DNA from: a virus
Virus record (IMG/VR): IMGVR_UViG_3300011113_000133
Span: 1-21,365 of that record
DNA: 21,365 nucleotides
Direction: 5' to 3' (one strand)
The translations under genes were made by a program, and so were the position numbers. The notes under the pieces were generated by a model. It was given only the letters and a program-made list of their open reading frames with translations. It had not been told where the DNA came from and ran no database searches. This document shows, one piece after another, positions 1 to 5,558 of the stretch (the first letter of the stretch is position 1; each line of letters begins with the position of its first letter).

Positions 1-20
1 ATTAGAAATAGGTGCATAAT

Positions 21-266
21 ATGGCAACAGGCGCAGAAGTATTAAATATGCTAATCCCAACTGGCGGTTGGGTAATTACTGGTGATGAATATGAAGGCAT
101 AAAATTTTTAGAAGCCGAGCCAATTACTAAAACAGAATTTGAAGCAGGGTTTGCTCAATATGATGCTCGGAAGGCTGAGCAAAAAACAGCGCAAGCAGCA
201 GCCAAAGCCGTTTTATTAGAACGGCTTGGTATAACCGAAGCCGAGGCTAAACTGCTTTTAGCATAA
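21..266 (+). CDS. small tail-associated protein, copy A
   Basis: An 81-residue protein of unknown function. Its acidic C-terminal part (LLERLGITEAEAKLLL) matches the C-terminus of the gene at 16436-16642 (VLERLGISEEEAKLIV). A charged Ala/Lys/Gln helix precedes that motif. In the second copy this gene directly follows the tail-fibre gene, so the sequence just left of this window should be a tail gene of the preceding unit. Small genes ending in a similar motif are common after the last tail gene in actinophages; a role in tail tip or fibre assembly is only inference. A GTG at 12 is in frame, but ATG 21 has AGG about 8 bases upstream and is preferred. Confidence 0.7.
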   Translation: MATGAEVLNMLIPTGGWVITGDEYEGIKFLEAEPITKTEFEAGFAQYDARKAEQKTAQAAAKAVLLERLGITEAEAKLLLA

Positions 267-286
267 TCTTAGGGAAGTGTGTCGAT

Positions 287-706
287 TTGGAACCAAAGTT
301 ATGTGCAGCTGGTGAGAAGTTAAGAGATCAAGTTGATACGTGGTTTCCAGATAGGCGTACTGCCAGTGATGGGTGGGTGGGCGATAGCCGCCATTCCACC
401 AGAAAATCGGATCATAATCCAGACGAGTTTGGGTGGGTCAGAGCAGTTGATATTGATTCTAGGTTGGAGTCATCCGAAAGCCTCGCACCTTATCTGGCTG
501 ACCAAATCCGAATTGCAGCCAAGTCGGATCCACGCATATCATACGTCATCTATAACAGGCGAATATGCTCGAAGGTATTAAATTGGAAATGGCGAAATTA
601 CAAAGGCATAAACCCACACACAAAACACATTCACGTAAGTTTCACAAAGTTAGGCGACCTAAGCGGCGCAGAGTTCGATATACCACTACTAGGGGGCAAG
701 TTATGA
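287..706 (+). CDS. endolysin, M15-type peptidase, copy A
   Basis: Peptidoglycan peptidase of the M15 (D-Ala-D-Ala / L-Ala-D-Glu peptidase) type, 139 residues, single catalytic domain. The zinc-site motifs are visible: SDHNPD followed by VRAVDID (the family's SxH...D pattern) in the first half, and HTKHIHVSF near residues 110-120 (the HxH pattern). No cell-wall-binding domain and no signal peptide, so it would need the adjacent holin to reach the wall. It starts with TTG at 287; AGGGAAG at 271-277 is a good ribosome site, and the start aligns with ATG 16642 of the homologue (PKLC conserved). Its stop overlaps the holin start (ATGA). Confidence 0.85.
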   Translation: MEPKLCAAGEKLRDQVDTWFPDRRTASDGWVGDSRHSTRKSDHNPDEFGWVRAVDIDSRLESSESLAPYLADQIRIAAKSDPRISYVIYNRRICSKVLNWKWRNYKGINPHTKHIHVSFTKLGDLSGAEFDIPLLGGKL

Positions 707-843
707 ATATGAAAAATCCATACGTACTAACACTGGGCGCATTCTTATCAGCCTGGGCAGCATCCAATTTCGCAGCTGACTACCGCTCAATTCTATGGGC
801 ATTATTAGCAGGTGTATTTGGTTATGCAACTCCGAAAAAGTGA
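703..843 (+). CDS. putative holin, copy A
   Basis: A 46-residue protein with two short hydrophobic stretches, about residues 7-23 and 29-42, separated by a short polar turn and ending in a basic tail (TPKK). This is the pattern of a small two-helix holin. Its start overlaps the endolysin stop by four bases (ATGA), giving tight translational coupling, and its own stop overlaps the next gene (GTGA). The assignment rests on size, topology and its place between the endolysin and a second membrane gene. The gene at 17063-17242 is in the same place in the other module but is barely similar in sequence. Confidence 0.65.
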   Translation: MNMKNPYVLTLGAFLSAWAASNFAADYRSILWALLAGVFGYATPKK

Positions 844-1037
844 CCGCTGCAGAATGGGCTGGTTTTGCCGCAGGTATCACCGCCGTCTTACTAGGTTTCT
901 TTGGGGGTCTCCGCTATCTTATTAAAGGATGGCTCTGGACATTAACACCTAACGCTGGATCATCTCTCGCAGATCGCTTGGCAAGAATTGAAACACGCCA
1001 AGAGGAAATGATGAGAATACTTGTGGATAAGAAGTAA
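840..1037 (+). CDS. second lysis-cassette membrane protein, copy A
   Basis: A 65-residue protein with one N-terminal transmembrane helix (about residues 7-28, starting TAAEWAGFAAGI) and a C-terminal charged, probably coiled-coil segment (LADRLARIETRQEEM). Homologous to 17239-17451: AEWAGF and the GGLRY motif are shared. Actinophage lysis cassettes often carry two small membrane genes after the endolysin, so this is a candidate second holin or holin regulator. GTG 840 overlaps the previous stop by four bases and corresponds to the TTG start used in the same way in the second copy. A longer frame opening at 795 is not supported. Confidence 0.65.
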   Translation: MTAAEWAGFAAGITAVLLGFFGGLRYLIKGWLWTLTPNAGSSLADRLARIETRQEEMMRILVDKK

Positions 1038-1047
1038 CCTTATACAC

Positions 1048-1293
1048 ATGGCTACTACACGCAAGCGTAAAAAAATTAACAAGCGCAGGGTGCGTAAATC
1101 GCCTGACCCATTAACTAAATTAGATCAATGGTATATTGCAAAACATGAAATGTTTAGAGCTGCACGCAAGGCAGGATTTTCAGAGTCTGTTGCGCTCTAT
1201 CTAATGGATAGCCCAGAGTCTATGCCCGACTGGATTGTAGGCGACAAAGGGATTATTCCCATGATTCCTACTCCAGATGAGGATGAAGATTAA
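1048..1293 (+). CDS. small basic/acidic 'PDW' protein, copy A
   Basis: An 81-residue soluble protein of unknown function. The first 20 residues are very basic (RKRKKINKRRVRK), the middle looks helical (WYIAKHEMFRAARKAGF), then comes a conserved PDWIV motif, and the end is acidic (DEDED). The same architecture is encoded at 17411-17680. In both modules the acidic tail is encoded by bases that also encode the start of the metallophosphoesterase in another frame (17-base overlap). ATG 1048 is chosen over an in-frame TTG at 1021, which would overlap the previous gene. Partner or regulator of the next gene is possible from this coupling, but not shown. Confidence 0.65.
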   Translation: MATTRKRKKINKRRVRKSPDPLTKLDQWYIAKHEMFRAARKAGFSESVALYLMDSPESMPDWIVGDKGIIPMIPTPDEDED

Positions 1294-2038
1294 GCGTTGG
1301 TTAGTAATCTCAGACCTGCAGGTCCCATATCAATTGGATTCTGCCGTAAAGAATGTAATCAAGTTGGCCAGGCGGGAAAAGTTCGATTCTGTATTGGTAG
1401 TCGGCGATGAGATTGACTTTCAATCGATTAGCAAATGGAGCGAGGGCACACCTCTGGCTTATAGCGAGGATTTACACGCTGATCGTGAATTATGCAAGCA
1501 GGTACTTTGGGATATCGGTGAGTACAGTCCAGAAATGCATATTATCAGGAGTAATCATACTGATCGCTTATATAACACTTTATTAAAAGTACCAGGCTTA
1601 ATTAATTTGCCTGAACTACAATACCCAGCCTTCATGGGGTTTGCAGATATGGGGATGACATACCATCGCAAGGCCTATGAGTTCCATCCCGAATGGGTGC
1701 TTTGCCACGGAGATGAAGGCAATATGAGCCAACACGCGGGTATCACGGCCCTTAATTTGGCCAAGAAATTTGGCAAGTCAGTTTTAGCTGGGCATTCGCA
1801 CAGGCTGGGCATGAGTGCCTATTCAGAGGGCGTAAACGGCCATTACAGGGCCTTATATGGGGTTGAGGTAGGAAACCTTATGGATCGCAAGAAAGCGGGC
1901 TATATTCGCTATAACAGCGCTAATTGGCAGAATGGTTTTGCTATACTTGAAGCCGCAGGGAAGACGCTGACACCAACGTTGGTGCCTATTGACCCAAAGG
2001 ATGGCTCATTTACCGTACTAGGCAGGTATTACGGGTAA
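1277..2038 (+). CDS. calcineurin-like metallophosphoesterase, copy A
   Basis: Two-metal phosphoesterase fold, 253 residues. Motifs in order: SDLQ (12-15), GDEID (43-47), SNHTD (92-96), CHGDE (143-147) and AGHSHR (171-176). This covers the usual D-x-H, GDxxD, GNH, GH and GHxH set, except that the first motif has Gln for His and the third has Ser for Gly; both changes also occur in the copy at 17664-18410. The substrate cannot be read from sequence: nucleic acid, cyclic nucleotide and protein phosphate are all possible. It starts inside the preceding gene (17-base overlap), the same geometry as in the second module, so the two are probably translated together. A 111-base gap follows. Confidence 0.85.
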   Translation: MRMKIKRWLVISDLQVPYQLDSAVKNVIKLARREKFDSVLVVGDEIDFQSISKWSEGTPLAYSEDLHADRELCKQVLWDIGEYSPEMHIIRSNHTDRLYNTLLKVPGLINLPELQYPAFMGFADMGMTYHRKAYEFHPEWVLCHGDEGNMSQHAGITALNLAKKFGKSVLAGHSHRLGMSAYSEGVNGHYRALYGVEVGNLMDRKKAGYIRYNSANWQNGFAILEAAGKTLTPTLVPIDPKDGSFTVLGRYYG

Positions 2039-2149
2039 ATCGTTACCAAACCGTTATACAAATTAGCCCCAAAACTATCCACAAAGTCATACACAGGTGG
2101 GATACTTGGGCTGTACCACGAAACATAGTAATGGTGCAGACGGGCTACA
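2039..2149 (+). promoter_or_regulatory. intergenic gap with three DnaA-box-like sequences
   Basis: This is the longest stretch without a gene in the window. It holds three same-strand 9-mers each close to the DnaA box TTATCCACA: TTATACAAA (2054-2062), CTATCCACA (2075-2083) and TCATACACA (2087-2095). The middle one differs at a single base. The first two begin 21 bases apart, and the second and third 12 bases apart. A replication-origin or DnaA-responsive role is inference. The second module has no equivalent here. Confidence 0.3.
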
Positions 2150-2275
2150 ATGAATAAAGTAAAGAAATCAGGATACATAACTTGTGCCGCATGTGGGGCC
2201 AGATGTGTAGTGCAAAACGATCTGAGATTTTATTGCTCAGATGATAAATGCCAATCTTCGTTGGTGCGCCAATGA
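2150..2275 (+). CDS. zinc-ribbon miniprotein (41 aa)
   Basis: A 41-residue protein with cysteines arranged as C-AA-C-GAR-C followed by C-SDDK-C near the end, a plausible single zinc-ribbon knuckle pair. The rest is basic (NKVKKSGY). It has no relative in the corresponding slot of the second module. Its stop overlaps the start of the next gene as ATGA, which supports real translation. It is one of several Cys-rich miniproteins in the window; nucleic-acid binding or protein-protein contact is typical of such folds, but no specific role can be assigned. Confidence 0.6.
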   Translation: MNKVKKSGYITCAACGARCVVQNDLRFYCSDDKCQSSLVRQ

Positions 2276-2568
2276 AAATACAAATAGATATTAAAGCCAC
2301 CGATTTTGAACAGTTGTGGATCAACTCAATGGAATGGAACGGCCAGGACTGGGAAAAACAATTAAATCGATTCGAACCTGCTCCATTATTAACATGGAAG
2401 TATGCGTATTGGTTTGATAATTATGCTGCATTAAAAATGGCCCAGGCATTTATAAGTGCAATGGGATCTAATCAAGCTACACACAGCGATGAAGCAACGG
2501 GAGATTGGGTACTTTTGACTAATTATGCAAGCCCATGCCACCTACGCAAAACCCTGGTGAGCGCATGA
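2272..2568 (+). CDS. unknown protein (98 aa)
   Basis: Not recognised. A 98-residue soluble protein, rich in Trp and other aromatics in its first half (LWINSMEW, WKYAYWFDNY), with a more polar C-terminal half. No signal peptide, membrane helix or metal motif. ATG 2272 is chosen because it overlaps the preceding stop (ATGA); an earlier ATG at 2248 lies inside the zinc-ribbon gene. It ends with another four-base overlap into the membrane gene. Found only in module A; the matching slot in the second module holds an Lsr2-like protein. Confidence 0.6.
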   Translation: MKIQIDIKATDFEQLWINSMEWNGQDWEKQLNRFEPAPLLTWKYAYWFDNYAALKMAQAFISAMGSNQATHSDEATGDWVLLTNYASPCHLRKTLVSA

Positions 2569-2777
2569 ATAACTGGTTAGATTTTAGAAATCTTGTTGAG
2601 CAGTTTGCTTGGGCAATGTTGGGCGTTCTAATTGGATACTTGTTTATTACAAAAATCATCAATGATGCCAAAGATCGGTACTACTGGCTGGGCCGTAAAG
2701 ACGGCTGGGATATGCATCGCAGAATGATCAACAACAAGGTTAAAACCGATGAGGTATTTGACTATGACAAAAACTGA
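2565..2777 (+). CDS. small membrane protein, copy A
   Basis: A 70-residue protein with one transmembrane helix (about residues 13-32, WAMLGVLIGYLFI) and a cytoplasmic-looking tail containing a Gly-Trp motif (RKDGWDMHRR). The gene at 18716-18880 has the same layout, with a tail of GYKEGWADGYRRG, so this is a conserved backbone gene of unknown function. In both modules it overlaps the DUF6378-like gene downstream. ATG 2565 overlaps the previous stop (ATGA) and is preferred over an ATG at 2535. Confidence 0.65.
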   Translation: MNNWLDFRNLVEQFAWAMLGVLIGYLFITKIINDAKDRYYWLGRKDGWDMHRRMINNKVKTDEVFDYDKN

Positions 2778-3060
2778 GAAGTTGCTAGCTGATGTTGTCG
2801 ACTTGGTTCATACACGCGGATCGCTCTATGGCCATCCTTACACAAACCATAAAAGGATCAGTGAACTCTGGTCGGCATATCTCGACCATCCAATTACACC
2901 TAGTCAAGTCGCACTATGTATGGCGCTCGTCAAGGTTTCTCGGATTAGTGAATCTCCAAATCACAGCGACTCAATCAAAGACGCTATTGCTTACCTTTCG
3001 ATATACCAGACCGTGCTTGACGCAGAAATGGATCTCAACTACACGTGGGGGAATGACTAA
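2764..3060 (+). CDS. DUF6378-like protein, copy A
   Basis: A 98-residue all-helical protein resembling the phage DUF6378 family, whose function is unknown. Visible family features: RGSLYGHPYTNH near the N-terminus, LWSAYL, ITPSQVALCMALVKVSR in the middle, and a HSDSIKDAIAYLSIY C-terminal helix. Homologous along its length to 18831-19139, where LWEAYF, ICMALVKLAR and WVDAVAYFAI align. ATG 2764 is preferred over ATG 2749 because GAGGT lies about 10 bases upstream and the homologue also starts close to the conserved part. Its stop shares a base with the next start (TAATG). Members of this family often sit among phage early genes. Confidence 0.7.
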   Translation: MTKTEKLLADVVDLVHTRGSLYGHPYTNHKRISELWSAYLDHPITPSQVALCMALVKVSRISESPNHSDSIKDAIAYLSIYQTVLDAEMDLNYTWGND

Positions 3061-3695
3061 TGGCCTTTAACTTGCAAGATTACGAAACAGTCGAGAGTCG
3101 GCTGGAAAAATGGTGGAAGGATTACCCAGATGGAAGAGTTGCAACCAAAATCGAACAGGTTACAGACACTCGATACATTGTTAGTGCTGAATTATTTAAA
3201 GCGAAAGACGATTGGCGGGCATGTGCGACCGGGCTTGCTAGCGAAAGCATTGCGGATCGCGGTGTTAATTCAACTTCTGCACTGGAGAACTGTGAGACTT
3301 CAGCAATCGGCAGAGCGCTTGCAAACGCAGGTTATGCAGCTAAGGGCAAGAGGGCTAGCCGAGAAGAAATGACAAAGGTTGCAACTTATTCACCGCCTAA
3401 CACCAGAGCGAGAGCTGTTGAAGATGTGTTGCGGGCTTCCTTTGCCGAAGATAAACCTGCAGTATGGAGTATCGGCGATGCAATAGAAGCAATGCCAGTT
3501 AACCCTAAAGCCCAGGAATGTAATCACGGCCTAATGATTTTAAAGGAGGGTGTGGCCAAGACGGGCAAGCCATATTACGGTTATGTTTGCAGCGCAGCAA
3601 AACCCGATCAATGTGAACCTCGTTGGGCCAAAATGACGGCTGCTGGCGCGTGGTTCTTTCCAAGCGATGTTGAAGAGGGGAAAGGAGGCGAATAA
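3060..3695 (+). CDS. putative ssDNA-annealing protein with C-terminal zinc motif, copy A
   Basis: A 211-residue protein with two parts. Residues 1-105 start FNLQDYETVESR and contain the strongly conserved ENCETSAIGRALAN followed by a basic KGKRASREEM segment; this resembles the core of phage ERF/Rad52-type single-strand annealing proteins, though the family is not certain. The C-terminal part (from about residue 155) has a C-HG-LKEG-Y-YVCS-QC-W pattern, likely a small zinc-binding domain. Both parts are repeated in the 230-residue homologue at 19361-20053. It is the only replication/recombination-type gene visible in module A, so it may help the phage use host replication through recombination. 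Starts at TAATG overlap. Confidence 0.5.
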   Translation: MAFNLQDYETVESRLEKWWKDYPDGRVATKIEQVTDTRYIVSAELFKAKDDWRACATGLASESIADRGVNSTSALENCETSAIGRALANAGYAAKGKRASREEMTKVATYSPPNTRARAVEDVLRASFAEDKPAVWSIGDAIEAMPVNPKAQECNHGLMILKEGVAKTGKPYYGYVCSAAKPDQCEPRWAKMTAAGAWFFPSDVEEGKGGE

Positions 3696-3859
3696 TGGGA
3701 TACGTTGAATTAAAAGATGGATCAGGATTCACTCTACGAATAGAAAACGACAAGAGAACCCTGACACCATCAACGGACCGATGTGTTAGCTGTAATGACG
3801 ACAGACTATTAACAGACGGTATTTACCTAGTATGCACTCAATGTCACTGTAGGCAATAG
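3695..3859 (+). CDS. zinc-ribbon miniprotein (54 aa)
   Basis: A 54-residue protein with a C-VS-C pair near residue 31 and a C-TQ-C-H-C cluster at the end. The first half is short and probably beta-strand (YVELKDGSGFTLRI). It starts on the last base of the preceding stop (TAATG), with AAAGGAGG just upstream as a strong ribosome site. No homologue by eye in the second module, although that module has different Cys-rich miniproteins in the same slot. Function unknown. Confidence 0.6.
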   Translation: MGYVELKDGSGFTLRIENDKRTLTPSTDRCVSCNDDRLLTDGIYLVCTQCHCRQ

Positions 3860-3869
3860 AGATATTAGC

Positions 3870-4115
3870 ATGAAACATGCCCAGTTCAAGTGTAACGGCT
3901 GCAAGCGGAGCACCGAATTTTTGTGGTTGGATCAACTTGATATGCCAGACGGATTTAAAGCATATCAATGCATGGATTGTGGGTGTGTCGGTGTCAAAAA
4001 TATAGCCGAAGCGCTTACTATACCTGACTCGGAGGTTATCCGATGCGATAAGTGTGGCAGTTGGAAGTTTATTACCGTGGTCTGCCACACTTGTGCACTA
4101 ATTAAGGAGAAGTAA
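3870..4115 (+). CDS. double zinc-ribbon protein (81 aa)
   Basis: An 81-residue protein with three CxxC pairs and a final single pair: C-NG-C near residue 8, C-MD-C near 34, C-DK-C near 59 and C-HT-C near 72. This spacing suggests two zinc ribbons. The middle is acidic with aromatic residues (LWLDQLDMPDGF). It is followed by a strong overlap into the methyltransferase gene (TAATG), so the two are probably co-translated; whether they work together is unknown. Present only in module A. Confidence 0.6.
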   Translation: MKHAQFKCNGCKRSTEFLWLDQLDMPDGFKAYQCMDCGCVGVKNIAEALTIPDSEVIRCDKCGSWKFITVVCHTCALIKEK

Positions 4116-4567
4116 TGCCGACAGGAAGGCGCAATTCAGGTGGAGATGATTATTATACTTCCCAATGGATATTTGATGGCCTGAAATTATGGTTTGATTT
4201 AGATCCTTGCTCTCCCATAATTGGGGGATGCGTTCCAGCTAAACATACCTATACAATCGAAACCGACGGCTTAAAACAGCCTTGGTTTGGCTTAGTGTGG
4301 ATGAATCCGCCATATAGCAAACCTACGCCGTGGATTGATCGCTTTATTTCGCATGGAAATGGCGTGGCTCTTTTGCCTTTTACGAATGGGCGATGGTGGT
4401 TTAATATGTGGAATCATGCTGATGCCATTATGCCCATTGCGTATAATCACAAGTTTGATCGGGCCGACGGTACTCGCAAAACAATTACTTTTAACACGGC
4501 TTTATATGGTATTGGCGGCGTAGCGGTTGAAGCTATTAATCGGTTTAATTTGCATAGGATCCGATGA
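4115..4567 (+). CDS. phage-type DNA N6-adenine methyltransferase
   Basis: Adenine methyltransferase of the phage Dam-like family (PF05869 type), which transfers a methyl group from S-adenosylmethionine to N6 of adenine. Visible features: DDYYTSQWIFDGL (11-23), FDLDPCS (27-33) and the catalytic motif NPPY (64-67) preceded by VWM. At 150 residues it is at the short end for the family, and there is no separate target-recognition domain. Present only in module A; the second module has a nuclease-like gene in the same slot. Likely role: protecting phage DNA from host restriction, which is inference. Four-base ATGA overlap with the next gene. Confidence 0.8.
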   Translation: MPTGRRNSGGDDYYTSQWIFDGLKLWFDLDPCSPIIGGCVPAKHTYTIETDGLKQPWFGLVWMNPPYSKPTPWIDRFISHGNGVALLPFTNGRWWFNMWNHADAIMPIAYNHKFDRADGTRKTITFNTALYGIGGVAVEAINRFNLHRIR

Positions 4568-4671
4568 ATACAGAATCCACCGATATTGATTGGGCTTATC
4601 AGAATGCATTGCGTGCGCAGTGGCTTAAAGATAATCCTAATTCACAGTACATAGGCTGGATGTCTATATGA
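4564..4671 (+). CDS. very small acidic ORF (35 aa)
   Basis: A 35-residue product starting MNTESTDIDWAYQNAL, predicted helical and rich in Trp and Asn. It starts in the methyltransferase stop (ATGA) and overlaps the next tiny gene in the same way. That chain of four-base overlaps is the main argument that it is translated. Nothing is recognised. Confidence 0.45.
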   Translation: MNTESTDIDWAYQNALRAQWLKDNPNSQYIGWMSI

Positions 4672-4757
4672 GTGAGGCTGGTTATGACCAAACGTGGATT
4701 GATCTTGATGACATCACACCCTACCTCGCCACGCCGTCTGACCTGCGGTTATGCTGA
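4668..4757 (+). CDS. very small acidic ORF (29 aa)
   Basis: A 29-residue acidic product (DQTWIDLDDITPYL in the middle). It is linked to the preceding ORF by an ATGA overlap. There is no recognisable family and no counterpart in the second module. A short peptide of this kind could be an inhibitor or a leader whose translation affects the downstream gene, but there is no direct evidence. Confidence 0.4.
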   Translation: MSEAGYDQTWIDLDDITPYLATPSDLRLC

Positions 4758-4773
4758 AAGCCCTTGACTGCTA

Positions 4774-5184
4774 ATGGTACGCTCTAGTTCGCATTCGCCC
4801 TCAAGGCGAAAAGGCGAGCCCCGTAGGGGATGGCTCGCAAGGTGCACGCTAGTTGGGTGCGCTCTATTTGTAGCACAAATGTTATGCCTTGAAAGAGCGG
4901 AATCTGCAGTTCATTATAAAACTAATCATTATCGTCAGTGGGCCTTTGTGCAGCTAAATAATCTAGATGAGTTCTATTGTATAGATGAGTTGTACTTCCA
5001 TGAATCACGTTGGAACCCTCATGCGCGTAATGGGTCACACTATGGAATACCACAAGGTAGGTCTAAGTGGTTGGCTACAGTAGATGGGTTTAAGCAGGTT
5101 GAATGGGGTATCAAATATAATTACAACAGATATGGTTCTATGTGTAATGCATTAGATCATTATAAGCGCAAGGGCTGGCATTAG
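4774..5184 (+). CDS. secreted transglycosylase-like (lysozyme-fold) protein, copy A
   Basis: A 136-residue protein with a basic N-terminus (about 1-23), a hydrophobic core (CTLVGCALFVAQMLCL, about 24-39) and AESA before a likely signal-peptidase cut. The mature domain has HESRWNPHARNGSHYG, the pattern of SLT/aggregation-promoting-factor-like transglycosylases, with the Glu of ESRW as likely catalytic acid, then RSKW and a KGWH end. Two cysteines (FYC and SMC) are conserved in the homologue 20622-21035 and may form a disulfide. It lies next to HNH and terminase, not in the lysis cassette. The ribosome site is weak, and hairpins lie in the first codons. Its stop overlaps HNH (TAGTG). Confidence 0.75.
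   Translation: MVRSSSHSPSRRKGEPRRGWLARCTLVGCALFVAQMLCLERAESAVHYKTNHYRQWAFVQLNNLDEFYCIDELYFHESRWNPHARNGSHYGIPQGRSKWLATVDGFKQVEWGIKYNYNRYGSMCNALDHYKRKGWH
4794..4838 (+). other. two adjacent inverted repeats in the 5' coding region
   Basis: TTCGCC (4794-4799) pairs perfectly with GGCGAA (4805-4810), and GCGAGCC (4814-4820) pairs perfectly with GGCTCGC (4832-4838), with further CC/GG pairing inside. GGCGA at 4813-4817 could also compete for TTCGCC. They lie 18-62 bases downstream of the start of the transglycosylase-like gene and could slow its translation. The second copy of the gene also has inverted repeats here. Confidence 0.5.
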
Positions 5185-5558
5185 TGGTTAACAAGAAGCC
5201 TAAGCATCAACGAGCTATGGGTAGCACGCAATGGAAGAAACTAAGACTCATGGTGTTAGACAGGGATGGCAGGATCTGCTACGCATGTGGGCAGGAGGCT
5301 AATGAAGTGGATCATATATGGCCACGCGCTAAGGGCGGTGATATGTTCGACCCACTAAATTGTGCAGCCATTTGCCGTGCGTGCAACCTCGCTAAAGGGG
5401 ACCGTTTTTTTAGCCCTACGCCGACCCCCCCTGCCTTTCGCTTCAATAACTCTCCAAAAGGTGCAAATCAATCCAAATCAGTTCAAAACGGACATACAAC
5501 AATCCACGTTGATGCTGATTCACCCTTTATTAGTCCAAGTCAGCCGGGGGCTAATTGA
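5184..5558 (+). CDS. HNH endonuclease, copy A
   Basis: HNH homing-type nuclease domain of the kind encoded next to the terminase in HK97-like phages, where it is needed for DNA packaging in studied cases. Of 124 residues, 1-75 are the domain: C32-YA-C35, ANEVDH (39-44, catalytic His), N59 and C64-RA-C67-N68 with K71. The remainder is a disordered-looking tail rich in Pro, Asn and Ser. It begins with GTG inside the previous stop, and its own stop overlaps the terminase TTG start. Partial homologue at 21139. No small terminase subunit is recognisable, so HNH takes that place in the order. Confidence 0.85.
   Translation: MVNKKPKHQRAMGSTQWKKLRLMVLDRDGRICYACGQEANEVDHIWPRAKGGDMFDPLNCAAICRACNLAKGDRFFSPTPTPPAFRFNNSPKGANQSKSVQNGHTTIHVDADSPFISPSQPGAN

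Noticed and set aside
333-581. Plus-strand frame inside the endolysin
   Set aside because: It shadows the catalytic part of the endolysin, which has clear M15 motifs; the shadow has none.
3505-4088. Open frames on the minus strand (3505-3753, 3786-4088)
   Set aside because: They lie opposite the annealing-type and zinc-ribbon genes, have no ribosome site or recognisable features, and no other gene here is on the minus strand.
4765-4790. TTGACT before the transglycosylase-like gene as a -35 box
   Set aside because: No acceptable -10 lies at 16-18 bases; the gene is probably read from upstream.
5405-5411. T7 run as a programmed frameshift that truncates HNH copy A
   Set aside because: The -1 frame meets TAG at once, and the zero frame is open to a stop overlapping the terminase, so normal reading is simpler.
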